Shown one piece after another: positions 44,009-52,884 of a stretch of DNA of 64,000 nt. The DNA comes from Paraburkholderia dinghuensis (GTDB lineage: Bacteria > Pseudomonadota > Gammaproteobacteria > Burkholderiales > Burkholderiaceae): positions 1-64,000 of the forward strand of contig NZ_RQIS01000023.1 in NCBI RefSeq assembly GCF_003837865.1, read 5' to 3'. Numbering within the stretch: position 1 is the first letter of the stretch; each line of letters opens with the position of its first letter. The notes beneath the pieces are model-generated. The model was not told the DNA's origin, did no database searches, and saw nothing but the letters and a program-made list of their open reading frames with translations. Position numbers and translations under genes: made by a program.

Positions 44009-44378
44009 GGCGGTCGATGTGCGGCGGCACGCGCCGGAAGGGACAAAGCGGAAAGGATACCGTGAAAGTGCGCTGGTTGCGGCTCACGTATCAGGCGACA
44101 CGCCGGGTCGTTGCAGCGTGTCCCGCAGTCGCGTTGCCTTCGCGATCGAATAGCGCAACGGATTGAAGCGCTATTTCCACCTGCCGTTCCAGCAATATGC
44201 GGACTCGGCAGTTGCGCCGCAAAGGGGCGCACAGGTCATCAGAAGAAGGGGTGAAGCGGTTGTAGTGGCGAGCCGCCTGCCACGGCACAATTCGCGGCCA
44301 CCCGCACGCGCTGGATCGTGCAGGTGGCCGCGCGCGGCGTCTCTACGGTGCGATTGTCTCGACTGTCCGCACGCCCAG
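44009..44378. other. intergenic, no gene recognised
   Basis: About 370 bp between the LysE start and the chemoreceptor stop codon. No supported reading frame. Confidence 0.5.
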
Positions 44379-45935
44379 TTACGCTTGCATCGGCAACTTG
44401 AAGCTTGTGATCGCGTCGCGCAGCACGGTCACCTGATCCTTGAGCGAGTGCGCGGCGGCGGCGGCCTCTTCAACGAGCGCCGCATTCTGCTGCGTCACCT
44501 TATCCATCTCGCCCACGGCGCGGTTCACCTGCTCGATGCCCGCGCTCTGCTCGCGCGAGGCGTTGCTGATTTCCTCAAGGATGCCGTGCACGCGCCGCAC
44601 CGACTGCACGATCTCGGTCATCGTCGAGCCCGCGTCCGAGACGAGTTGCGCGCCTTCCGCGACGGTGCCGGTCGACTTCTCGATCAGGGCCTTGATCTCC
44701 TTGGCGGCCGTTGCCGAACGCTGCGCGAGGCTGCGCACTTCCGCGGCCACCACGGCGAAGCCGCGGCCCTGTTCGCCTGCGCGTGCCGCTTCGACGGCCG
44801 CGTTGAGCGCGAGGATGTTGGTCTGGAACGCGATGCCGTCGATCACGCCGATGATGTCGCCGATCTGGCGCGAGCTGGTGGTGATTTCACCCATCGTGCG
44901 AACCACGTTGTCGACCACGTCGCTGCCGCGCGTCGCGACATTCGCGGCCTGGCTCGCGAGTTCCGCCGCGTGTTGCGCGCTATCCGCGTTCTGGCGCACG
45001 TTGGTCGTCATCTGGTCCATGCTCGACGCGGTCTCGACGAGCGCCGCTGCCTGCTGCTCCGTGCGCTGCGAGAGGTCGGTGTTGCCCGCGGCGATTTCGT
45101 TCGCGCCGACGTTGATGTTCTCCGCGCCAGTGCGCACACGCGAGACGGTCTGCACGAGTTCCGCCTGCATCGTCGAGAGCGCGTGCATCAGGCTGTGCGA
45201 GCCGCCGCCCGTGACCTGCACACGCGACGTGAGGTCGCCCTGGGCGATGCGGTTCGCGGTATCGACGGCCACCTCGAGTTCGCCGCCGATGCTAGAACGC
45301 ACGCTGCGCACGACAAACACCATGACGATCGTAGAGGCCGCGCCCAGCACGAAGGTGGCGGCGAGCCAGATTCCGAGGCTGGTGAAAAATGCCTCGCGCA
45401 CGTCGTCCATGTACATGCCCGTGACGATGCACCAGTCCCACGGGGCGAAGCGACCGCTGTAGCCGGTCTTCGGCACGGGCTCACTGTGGCCGGGTTTCGC
45501 CCACAGATAATCGACGAAGTCGCCGCCGGGACGGTTGGCCGCTGCGGACAGCGCGGTGAACACGTGGGTGCCGGCGGGGTCGGTGAAGTTCGAGAGGTCC
45601 TTGCCGACCAGTTCGGGCTTGATTGGATGCATCAGCATCACCGACTGCGAATTGTTGATGCTGATATAGCCGTCGGAGCCGTAGCGGAAGGCGCCGATTA
45701 CCGCGAGCGCCTGCGTTTTTGCGTCGGCCTCGGGCATCTTGTTCTGCTGCGAGAGCGTGTAATAGAAGTTGGCGACGCTCTCGGCTTCTTCTACGAGCGT
45801 CTTCAACTGCGCTTGACGCTCGCGAATCATCGACTGCCGGCTCTGAAACGCGCCGAACGCGACGATCAGCAGCAGCCCGATCCAGAGGATCGCGATCATC
45901 GAGCGGAGTTTTCTGTTGAGGGTCATCTTGTGCAT
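44379..45935 (-). CDS. methyl-accepting chemotaxis protein with Cache sensor
   Basis: A 518-residue chemoreceptor from ATG 45935: TM1 (about 12-32), periplasmic single Cache domain (about 35-185, with YISINNSQSVMLMHPIKPEL in part), TM2 (about 190-212), HAMP (about 213-265) and the signalling domain. The tip IAFQTNILALNAAVEAARAG is intact. Adaptation stretches rich in Glu/Gln flank it. ATG 45926 is an equal alternative start. The ligand is probably a small carboxylate, by analogy to other sCache receptors. Confidence 0.92.
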   Translation of the reverse strand: MHKMTLNRKLRSMIAILWIGLLLIVAFGAFQSRQSMIRERQAQLKTLVEEAESVANFYYTLSQQNKMPEADAKTQALAVIGAFRYGSDGYISINNSQSVMLMHPIKPELVGKDLSNFTDPAGTHVFTALSAAANRPGGDFVDYLWAKPGHSEPVPKTGYSGRFAPWDWCIVTGMYMDDVREAFFTSLGIWLAATFVLGAASTIVMVFVVRSVRSSIGGELEVAVDTANRIAQGDLTSRVQVTGGGSHSLMHALSTMQAELVQTVSRVRTGAENINVGANEIAAGNTDLSQRTEQQAAALVETASSMDQMTTNVRQNADSAQHAAELASQAANVATRGSDVVDNVVRTMGEITTSSRQIGDIIGVIDGIAFQTNILALNAAVEAARAGEQGRGFAVVAAEVRSLAQRSATAAKEIKALIEKSTGTVAEGAQLVSDAGSTMTEIVQSVRRVHGILEEISNASREQSAGIEQVNRAVGEMDKVTQQNAALVEEAAAAAHSLKDQVTVLRDAITSFKLPMQA

Positions 45936-46085
45936 GTTCGGTCGTGTTTTGTCTGATGCGGCACTTAGTGTTAACGGCGCGACCGGGAGCGCCCGCGACC
46001 CCAGGGTAAACCCTTTTTTGGCTCTAAATCGCAGGTTTTTGTCTATTGACAAATACGACGAGAAGTTTGCAAACAGCTGACGCAA

Positions 46086-46385
46086 AAGCGCAAACGTTGC
46101 AGTGTGCGATGTATTGTCGCGGTCAGCGACTCGCGCAGCGAGTGGGAATCGCTTCTACAACAATCCGGGCGTTGGACCCGGATTGACCGGTGGTGCTGAG
46201 CGGCCCGGAGCGACGCATCGGGAATGCGAATGCTCGAGGTCATGCGCGTTCGCGTCGCTCGTCGGGGGGAGGTGGGTATCGACTGCCTTCTGGGCAATTG
46301 CGAAGCCGGAGCCGGCGAAGAATCGGTGGAGCTTTGCAGTGCTACACGACTGACGGTCCGGAGACCGGGTGAAGGTCGTCGCGGG
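46086..46385. other. intergenic, no gene recognised
   Basis: About 300 bp between the chemoreceptor and the short Pro-rich protein. Nothing supported was seen; it should carry the chemoreceptor promoter. Confidence 0.45.
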
Positions 46386-46538
46386 CTAGACGGGGTCTTT
46401 ATTCGGCGGCCCTTCGGGACGCTGGGGTTCTTCGCCGTGATGGCCGTGGGTCGGCGGCGGAGTCAGCGGGTCGCGCTCGGGATCGCGCGTCGGGTCGGCG
46501 AGCGGATCGGGAAGCGGATTCGTATGCGAGCAGATCAT
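46386..46538 (-). CDS. 50-aa Pro/Asp-rich small protein
   Basis: ATG 46538 has gaggt seven bases upstream. The product starts MICSHTNPLPDPLADPTRDP and continues with further DP and PPP steps, a His cluster (THGHHG) and PEGPPNKDPV at the end. It is a disordered small protein of a kind often seen in Burkholderia. Function unknown. The Asp-Pro/Glu-Pro richness might slow or destabilise ribosomes. Confidence 0.5.
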   Translation of the reverse strand: MICSHTNPLPDPLADPTRDPERDPLTPPPTHGHHGEEPQRPEGPPNKDPV

Positions 46539-46848
46539 CGCGGGTACCTCTTAATCTGGCGCGTCGACCGTGCAGGCGGGCAACGTCTTTATATAGCGTA
46601 GGCGATCGCCGCGCGTCGTGCGGAGTTTCGACTGCGCTGTCAATCAACGGCCACGATGCATCGATTGTCTTTTGTTTGGACGTAATCCTGGCTAACGCTC
46701 CTGCTGGCCAGGTTGATTGTTGCGATCAAGGCAACGCTGTTTGTTTGTCAAAGCCGTTTTACGATTTCGATACAACCCTTAGACTTCATACTTTCTTAAA
46801 AAAGGGATGCCACAGCGGCGTCCCGGCTTGTCCTGTTGGAGTTCGGTC
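46539..46848. other. intergenic, AT-rich in its second half
   Basis: About 310 bp with no gene. The stretch 46730-46805 is AT-rich and may be a promoter. Confidence 0.45.
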
Positions 46849-47019
46849 ATGGGTGCGGCGGTAATTGCGGTGGTTTTCGTAGCGGGTTTGATTGGCGGGC
46901 CGTCGATGTTCGGCCACGGAAATGCACACGCGGCGCCACAAGTACAGCAGCAAGAGATCGCGTCGGCACAGACTCCGGCGCAGAGCCCGGAGACGGACGC
47001 CGCGAACGCTCGTCCGTAA
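46849..47019 (+). CDS. 56-aa exported or single-helix small protein
   Basis: From ATG 46849 (ggag nearby) the product has a hydrophobic segment at residues 2-19 (MGAAVIAVVFVAGLIGG), then HAAPQVQQQEIASAQTPAQS, a Gln/Ala/Pro-rich tail. It fits a signal peptide or an anchor followed by a disordered tail. Unknown family. It is convergent with mocA. Confidence 0.4.
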   Translation: MGAAVIAVVFVAGLIGGPSMFGHGNAHAAPQVQQQEIASAQTPAQSPETDAANARP

Positions 47020-47038
47020 GTGGGCGCCACACGGCGTT

Positions 47039-47626
47039 TTACATGCCGTTCAGGTCGGCCGGTGTGTCGACATCGCGCAGGATGCCGGGGTCGTCGACGA
47101 CGATGCGCGTGAGCGGGTGAGCCGACAGCAGCGCACGCGCGCCGGCATCGCCGTCGAGCGCGAGTAGCGCGTCGCGATGCTCGAGGCCGAATCCCACCGG
47201 GTGCCCGCGCTGTCCTTCATGGAACGGCGCCGCGAGCGAGGCACCTTCGTCGATTGCACGCGCCACGGCCTCGATGGTCGCGACGGCAATGCGCGGCATG
47301 TCGGCGAGCGCGACGATCCAGCTTTCCGATTCGTGCGCCGCACCGACGCCGACCGCCAGACTCGCGCCCATGCCTCTCGCCGTGTCGGCGGAAAACACCA
47401 CGTCACAGCCCGCTTCGTTGAGCACGTGCGCGAGCGCGTCCGCGCCGGGACGCACGACGGCGATCACGTTCGGCACGACCAGGAGCAGCCGGTGCGCGGC
47501 TTCGTGAGCGACACACCTGCCGTTGGAAAGTGGGGCGAGGAGCTTGTTGCGCAGACCTTCGGGATCAAAGCGCGATCCGGTGCCGGCAGCGAGTAGCACG
47601 CCGGTGGCAAACGACGCATAGGCCAT
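47039..47626 (-). CDS. mocA: MocA-like molybdenum cofactor nucleotidyltransferase
   Basis: A 195-residue NTP_transf_3 protein with the nucleotide motif GVLLAAGTGSRF near the N-terminus and the metal-binding ALADMP region. Relatives (MocA, CoxI-linked proteins) attach CMP to molybdopterin for xanthine-oxidase family enzymes. ATG 47626 begins the conserved part. The upstream neighbour is a C-terminal scrap of such an enzyme's molybdopterin subunit, so this gene likely belonged to a Mo-hydroxylase cluster now lost here. Confidence 0.82.
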   Translation of the reverse strand: MAYASFATGVLLAAGTGSRFDPEGLRNKLLAPLSNGRCVAHEAAHRLLLVVPNVIAVVRPGADALAHVLNEAGCDVVFSADTARGMGASLAVGVGAAHESESWIVALADMPRIAVATIEAVARAIDEGASLAAPFHEGQRGHPVGFGLEHRDALLALDGDAGARALLSAHPLTRIVVDDPGILRDVDTPADLNGM

Positions 47627-47752
47627 GGGGTGTACCGCGCGCGAAAGGGGGAACGCGTCGATTGTGCGGCGCAAGCGCGCCCGAGGCAAGCCCTGCGCAC
47701 GCGGTTCGCCCACGCGGGACGGGCGTGGTCACTGCGTGACGTGCACTGCGGG

Positions 47753-47998
47753 TCATGCAGTCGTATTTGTTTGAGGCGCTACCTTGTCGAGTGTGATTGG
47801 CAGATCGCGCACTCGCACGCCCGTCGCGTGGTACACCGCATTTGCGATCGCCGCCGGCACGCCGGTGATGCCGATTTCACCGATTCCGCGCACACCCAGT
47901 GCATTGAAATGCGTATCGGGCGACCCGACGAACTGCACATCCAGCTCACCGATATCGGCATTCACCGGTACGTGATAATCAGCGAAGTTGCCGTTCAT
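47753..47998 (-). pseudogene. C-terminal remnant of a molybdopterin-binding (xanthine dehydrogenase-type) subunit
   Basis: The frame reads NFADYHVPVNADIGELDVQF, then GIGEIGITGVPAAIANAVYH and VRDLPITL, the last roughly 80 residues of aldehyde oxidase/xanthine dehydrogenase molybdopterin subunits, including the conserved GE-G active-site loop. Just upstream of 47998 similarity stops. The rest of the roughly 700-residue protein is absent, replaced by unrelated intergenic DNA. It is thus a deletion remnant next to mocA. Confidence 0.82.
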
Positions 47999-48268
47999 GA
48001 CGCGCCCGAAGCGTCGATCGAATTCGCGCGACTGACTTGCGCCTGTCGTGAATCGGGCGCGTAGCCGGCAATAGCGACAGAAACGGATGATCGGGATGAT
48101 CCGTGTGGTTTCAACGCTCAGACATGGAATCCGTGGATCGAGGGATTGTTCTTTTCTCGCAGGTGTCGGATATCGTTAGTTATCCAGATTAAATGCAGGA
48201 TCTTCGGAACGTTCGCAAACTGGGTGCCGCTATCGGTCGCGGCGAGGCGGTACGCGTCGCCCAAATGC

Positions 48269-48301
48269 AAAAAAGGCCGGGAAGTTTAATTTCCCGGCCT
48301 T
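48269..48301 (-). terminator. terminator of the aspartate carbamoyltransferase gene
   Basis: The 11-bp perfect arms aaggccgggaa (48273-48283) and ttcccggcctt (48291-48301) are followed on the minus strand by six T. Confidence 0.92.
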
Positions 48302-48326
48302 TTCCAGACGCATCCGTACAGCGGCT

Positions 48327-49619
48327 TTAGTCGATGCCGTGGAACACCGCATCATCCGGGCCGAGATAGACAGGCGGGCGCCACGCGGCGTCGCGCATCG
48401 AGTGCTGGACCAGCGTATCGACGCCCAGCAGCACCGCAAAGATCGCCATGCGCACCGGAATGCCGTTGTCGGTCTGGCGGAAGATCGCGAGGCGCGCGTC
48501 GTGGTTCAGGTCCGTCGAGAGATCGTTCGCGCCAGGGCGGCTGTCACGCGGCAGCGGGTGCATGATCAACGTGTCCTTGCCGCAGACCGTGTCGACGAGC
48601 GCCTGATTGATCTGGAAGTCGGGCGAGTAGCCTTCGAACGACTCGTCGGCGAAGCGCTCTTTCTGGATGCGCGTCGCGTACACGACGTCGGCGCCTTGCA
48701 GGCCGGACGTGAGGTCGTTCGTCTGCTCGACGACATGGCCGTTGCGCGAGATCCGGTCGACGATATAGGCGGGCATTTCGAGCGTCGGCGGCGAGATCAG
48801 CGTGAACTTGATGCCGCGATAGAGCGCGAGCAGCTTGACGAGCGAGTGCACCGTGCGGCCGTACTTGAGGTCGCCGACGAGCGCGATATGCGCGCCGTCG
48901 ACGATCTTGCCGAGACGCGAGAACTCACGCTGGATGGTGTAGAGGTCGAGGAGCGCCTGGCTCGGGTGCTCGCCGGGACCGTCGCCGCCGTTGATCACGG
49001 GGATGTTCACGGCGCGCGCGAACTCGGCCACGGAGCCTTGATCCGGATGGCGGATCACCATGGCGTCGACGTAACCGGCCATCACGCGGCTCGTGTCGTA
49101 GATCGATTCGCCCTTCGCCATCGACGAAAACGTGAAGCCCGTTGTATCGCATACCGAACCGCCGAGCCGGCAGAACGCGGCGCCGAAGCTCACGCGCGTA
49201 CGCGTGCTCGCTTCGAAGAACAGGTTGCCGAGCACGGCGCCTTCGAGCACGCGCGAGATCTTCCGGCGGCGCGCGATGGGCTGCATGATGTCGGCCACCC
49301 GGAAGAGCGCTTCGACGGAGTCGCGCGAGAACTGGTCGACCGAAAGGAGCTGCGGCTTGCCTTCGAACTGGATCTGAGTTCCGAGCGACTGGGTCTCTAC
49401 GCTTTGCGTATAGCCTTCGCGCGGCTCGGTGTTGCCGACGATCTCCGAGACGAAGCGTTCGACGATTTCGGGCATGGCGCGCGATTCCTGCGACTCTTCC
49501 GGCAGGAGCCACGTGTCGAGCGCCCGGCGCGAGACGCCGATGCGGCTGGCAAACGCGTCGCGGGTCATGTTCAGACGCCGCATGGCGTCGCGGAGGAAGG
49601 CTTGCTGCGGAACGCTCAT
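48327..49619 (-). CDS. pyrB: aspartate carbamoyltransferase with N-terminal HTH extension
   Basis: A 430-residue ATCase, about 120 longer than the classical catalytic chain. Carbamoyl-phosphate motif STRTR is at 138-142, the HPSQALLD motif at 218-225, and HPLPR in the C-domain. It condenses carbamoyl phosphate with aspartate in pyrimidine synthesis. Residues 8-40 (RDAMRRLNMTRDAFASRIGV, SRRALDTWL) look like an Xre/antitoxin-type helix-turn-helix, fused before the enzyme by a linker of about 45 residues. No pyrI or pyrC is adjacent. The HTH could let the enzyme bind DNA, or be structural only. Confidence 0.9.
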   Translation of the reverse strand: MSVPQQAFLRDAMRRLNMTRDAFASRIGVSRRALDTWLLPEESQESRAMPEIVERFVSEIVGNTEPREGYTQSVETQSLGTQIQFEGKPQLLSVDQFSRDSVEALFRVADIMQPIARRRKISRVLEGAVLGNLFFEASTRTRVSFGAAFCRLGGSVCDTTGFTFSSMAKGESIYDTSRVMAGYVDAMVIRHPDQGSVAEFARAVNIPVINGGDGPGEHPSQALLDLYTIQREFSRLGKIVDGAHIALVGDLKYGRTVHSLVKLLALYRGIKFTLISPPTLEMPAYIVDRISRNGHVVEQTNDLTSGLQGADVVYATRIQKERFADESFEGYSPDFQINQALVDTVCGKDTLIMHPLPRDSRPGANDLSTDLNHDARLAIFRQTDNGIPVRMAIFAVLLGVDTLVQHSMRDAAWRPPVYLGPDDAVFHGID

Positions 49620-49916
49620 GCTGGCACCTATGAGTCGGGGTTGATGTACGCGGTGCGTATATTAGTCCGGCCGTAGGAGAAGTCAAGCGGTTTTCGTTCG
49701 GGGCAGAGTCTTGAGCGCGCGCGATGCGCTTCGACATCGCTCGATCGACCGCCCTGGTTATTGAGATGGGGGCTGGTAAACCGCCGTGATAATGGAAATC
49801 CCCGTTTTTCCTGGCTGGGCCTTACCCGGCGCCACCAAGTTGATCTCTGTTCTCTTTTCCTCCTCTCGCCCGGCGTGCCCATCGGCGCGCGCGGCCATGA
49901 ACCGCGGGAGCCAGCC

Positions 49917-50861
49917 ATGAAAATGCCCTGGTCGGCTTCCATCGATGATCTCGCGAAGACCGGTACGCGATTCGTCACACATCGGGCTGCGCGCCGCATC
50001 GCCATTGCTGCGTCGCTAGCGGTGGGCGCCGTCGCGCTGGCCGGCGGTATTGCGATCGGGCGTCACACGGGCGAGGCGCCGGTAGCCGACGTGGGCGCCG
50101 GCACACCGCTCCCGCGTCACTATGTCGTGGGTGAACTCGGGCGGCTGAACGCCTCGCTCGCATTGCTCGATCCGCGTATCGAACGGCTGACGGACCGGCT
50201 CGCGGCACTGCGCGAGTTCGATCAGCGTCTGCGGGCGTTGACGTCGCGCGGCGCTGGGACCGCGCCCGCGCGCTCCGCGAGCGGCAGCGAGGACGGCGAG
50301 GGTGGTCCGGAACTCCCGCCGCGGCATTGTTCCAGGTCGCCGTCGGCGAACGCGAACGAACACGAAGTGAAGGGCACGATCGACTGCATGACGGCGACGC
50401 TCTCGACGCTGGAACGTGAGGTCGCGGTGCACGAAGCGGCTTGGGATGCATTTCCAGGCCGGCAGCCGGTAACGACCGGCCGCCCCGGCTCGCCGTTCGG
50501 CAACCGGATCGATCCGTTCACGCATCGGCTCGCCTTTCACCCGGGTGTGGACCTCGTCGCATCGACCGGCACGCCGATCCTCGCCGCCGCAGGCGGTCGC
50601 GTGATCTACGCAGGGCCGAAGACCGGCTATGGCAACGCGGTCGAGATCGATCACGGCAACGGATTCATCACGCGCTATGGACACGCGTCGAAAATTGAGG
50701 CCCACGTTGGGCAGATCGTGCTTCCGCTCGAACACATCGCCGATGTGGGCTCGACGGGCCGTTCGACCGGGCCGCATCTTCACTTCGAGGTGATTGTCGG
50801 CGGGACGCAGGTCAATCCGTCCGACTACCTCGCGCTGTTCGCGGCGTTCCAGCATGGCTAA
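49917..50861 (+). CDS. M23-family (LytM) murein peptidase
   Basis: A 314-residue protein from ATG 49917 with an N-terminal membrane helix (about 28-50), a periplasmic stretch and a LytM domain (about 190-305). The zinc motifs are FHPGVDL (H-x3-D) and HLHFE (H-x-H), all present, so a working D,D-endopeptidase on peptidoglycan cross-links is likely. It overlaps the next gene by eight bases and belongs to a three-gene unit with a bactofilin, as in cell-shape modules. Confidence 0.9.
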   Translation: MKMPWSASIDDLAKTGTRFVTHRAARRIAIAASLAVGAVALAGGIAIGRHTGEAPVADVGAGTPLPRHYVVGELGRLNASLALLDPRIERLTDRLAALREFDQRLRALTSRGAGTAPARSASGSEDGEGGPELPPRHCSRSPSANANEHEVKGTIDCMTATLSTLEREVAVHEAAWDAFPGRQPVTTGRPGSPFGNRIDPFTHRLAFHPGVDLVASTGTPILAAAGGRVIYAGPKTGYGNAVEIDHGNGFITRYGHASKIEAHVGQIVLPLEHIADVGSTGRSTGPHLHFEVIVGGTQVNPSDYLALFAAFQHG

Positions 50862-51210
50862 GCGGCGGCGCTTCGCGCGCGCCAGTCCGGACGCCACGCG
50901 CGCTTACACGCTACAGCCGGTGCGTTCGAAAGTTGCGCGGTTGAGCATGGCGCTCGCCTGGACCATTGCCGCTTCGGCTTCGGGCGCGGCCGTGGCGGTC
51001 TGGGCACTCGCGCCGAAGGCCCAGGCGCATTGCCCGGAAAGTTCGCCAGACGCGTTGCACGCGGAACTGGCCGATGCCCAGCTCAAGCTGGAGCAGGAGC
51101 GCGCGGCGCGGGCCGCGCTGCAGAAATCGGCGGATTCGGCGCAGGCGGCAGTCGCGAGACTCGAGGCCGACCTGGTCTTCCTGCGCAGCCAGCGCGGCGG
51201 CACGCGATAG
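50854..51210 (+). CDS. single-pass membrane coiled-coil protein
   Basis: A 118-residue protein whose ATG 50854 overlaps the peptidase stop codon. It has a basic N-terminus, one membrane helix at about 29-53 and a C-terminal coiled coil (AELADAQLKLEQERAARAAL and onward, about 66-112) in the periplasm. It lies between a murein peptidase and a bactofilin gene, so it may bridge the two across the membrane. Family not recognised. Confidence 0.75.
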   Translation: MAKRRRFARASPDATRAYTLQPVRSKVARLSMALAWTIAASASGAAVAVWALAPKAQAHCPESSPDALHAELADAQLKLEQERAARAALQKSADSAQAAVARLEADLVFLRSQRGGTR

Positions 51211-51269
51211 CGCGAAGCGCACGGCGGACGTTCGACGAGACAAATGTAATCAATAACACGGTGGCATCC

Positions 51270-51704
51270 ATGTTCGGCAAGAAAAACATTCAGGCAGGCA
51301 TCCAGCAGACCAAACTCGCGACGCTGATCGCGCAGGACGTACGCATCACCGGCGATGTCGAGTTTGCCGACGGACTGCGGCTCGACGGGCAGATTCGCGG
51401 CAACGTCACGGGCAAGCCGGGCGCGAAGACGCTGCTCGTGCTGAGCGAGTCCAGTGCCGTCGAAGGCAACGTGCATGGATACGATATCGTTGCGAACGGG
51501 CGGATCGTCGGCGACGTGATCGCTGAACATTTCGTCGAACTGAAAGCGAATGCGCACGTTACCGGCAACATCCGCTATGCGCAGCTGCAGATGGAATGCG
51601 GTGCGGTGGTGGAAGGCCGGCTGACCAAACTCGAAGGCGGCACCGCGCCCGACCTGTTGCTTGCCGCGCCGGAACCGGCAGCGGACGACGCGTCGCCCGC
51701 GTGA
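51270..51704 (+). CDS. bactofilin
   Basis: A 144-residue bactofilin (DUF583) made of a right-handed beta-helix with repeating short strands (DVRITGDVEFADGLRLDGQI in part, then VEGNVHGYDIVANGRIVGDV), framed by short disordered ends. Bactofilins polymerise at the membrane without nucleotide and localise M23 peptidases for shape control (CcmA precedent). It follows the peptidase and the coiled-coil gene. Confidence 0.92.
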   Translation: MFGKKNIQAGIQQTKLATLIAQDVRITGDVEFADGLRLDGQIRGNVTGKPGAKTLLVLSESSAVEGNVHGYDIVANGRIVGDVIAEHFVELKANAHVTGNIRYAQLQMECGAVVEGRLTKLEGGTAPDLLLAAPEPAADDASPA

Positions 51705-52006
51705 CACCATACATGCCTACTCGTTCACGGTTACACTAAGCGCCATGTCACGCCATCAATCCTGCCGATCCGTTTCGAACGCCGTCGCTTCTTTTGCGAT
51801 GCCGGTTTTCGTGCGCGGGTCGTCGCCGGTCAGCGTGAAATCCAAAGCCAAAAAACAGCCGCTCATCTGACCGGAGCAAGCTGTTCCGTCGGATGTGCGA
51901 CGGAACAGCTAGTCGACGGCACCTGCCTCCCGCTTTTTCCCCGACTCGTTTTTCTCGTGCGCACCGCTGGACGGATCTTCCATTCGGTCGAATTCAAGGG
52001 AAATTC
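51705..52006. other. intergenic with a hairpin
   Basis: About 300 bp between the bactofilin and the DapA-family gene. It holds the hairpin at 51879-51910 and otherwise nothing recognised. Confidence 0.5.
51879..51910 (+). terminator. 13-bp perfect hairpin, possible terminator
   Basis: agctgttccgtcg (51879-51891) pairs with 51898-51910 around a six-base loop. No T-tract follows on either strand, so it may be a weak terminator or another structural signal. Confidence 0.4.
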
Positions 52007-52861
52007 ATGTCTCTCTTTTCAGGTATCTGGATTCCGCTCGTTACGCCATTCAACGCGGGCGAGGTTGATCACGCAGCGCTCGATGCGCTTGTGCGCCACT
52101 ACGCACGCGCAGGCGTTGCCGGATTAGTCGCTCTCGGCACCACAGGCGAGCCCGACGCGCTCGACGACCGTGAGCGGGACGCGGTGCTCGCGACAGTGCT
52201 CGCTGCCGCGGACGGCCTGCCCGTGGTAGTGGGTGTGAGCGGCAACCATACGGCGTCGGTCTGCGAACGCGTGGCCGTGCTCAGCGCGTTGCCGGTCGCG
52301 GGCGTGCTGGTGAGCGCGCCTTATTACATCAGGCCGTCTCAGGCGGGCGTCATCGGCCATTTCGCTGCAATCGCCGACGCGAGCCAAAAGCCCGTGATCC
52401 TCTACGACATCCCCGCGCGCACCGGCGTGCGCCTCGAATTGCCGACGCACCTCGAACTCGCGGGACACGAGCGGATCGTAGCGGTGAAGGATTGCGGCGG
52501 CTCGCTCGACAAGACACTGTCGCTGCTCCTGGACGGACGCCTCGAAGTGCTATGTGGTGAGGATATCGAAATATTCGGCTTGCTGTGCGCGGGCGGAAGT
52601 GGGGCGATTGCGGCGTCGGCGCATCTGTTTCCTGAGCGCTTTGTCGCGATGGAGCGTCTGCTGCGCGAGGGGCCTCTCGCCGATGCGCGCGCGATATGGC
52701 ATGCGTTGGTGCCGTGGGTGCGCGCCGCATTCGCGGAGCCGAATCCGGCGCCGGTGAAGGCTGCGCTCGCGCAGCACGGGCTCATTCGCAACGAACTGCG
52801 CTCGCCGCTGACGCGCGTGAGCAGGGAATTAGAGGTGGTCCTCGGAAAGCTGGCGGCGTGA
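52007..52861 (+). CDS. dapA: 4-hydroxy-tetrahydrodipicolinate synthase family protein
   Basis: A 284-residue DapA/NanA-type TIM-barrel class I aldolase. Schiff-base Lys161 lies in VAVKDCGG, Tyr133 in LYDIPARTG with Arg138, and the pyruvate-binding motif GTTGEP is at 44-49. These are the residues expected of a true DapA (Arg138 binds the aspartate semialdehyde carboxylate). The family is broad, and no lysine-pathway genes are adjacent, so it could be a paralogue for another pyruvate condensation. agggaaa precedes ATG 52007. Confidence 0.85.
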   Translation: MSLFSGIWIPLVTPFNAGEVDHAALDALVRHYARAGVAGLVALGTTGEPDALDDRERDAVLATVLAAADGLPVVVGVSGNHTASVCERVAVLSALPVAGVLVSAPYYIRPSQAGVIGHFAAIADASQKPVILYDIPARTGVRLELPTHLELAGHERIVAVKDCGGSLDKTLSLLLDGRLEVLCGEDIEIFGLLCAGGSGAIAASAHLFPERFVAMERLLREGPLADARAIWHALVPWVRAAFAEPNPAPVKAALAQHGLIRNELRSPLTRVSRELEVVLGKLAA

Positions 52862-52884
52862 GGGAGGCGCGCGCGAGCGCGACT

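Noticed and set aside
44163..45956. 597-codon plus-strand frame opposite the chemoreceptor
   Set aside because: Antisense shadow of a well-identified chemoreceptor; product is His/Arg/Asp-rich low complexity.
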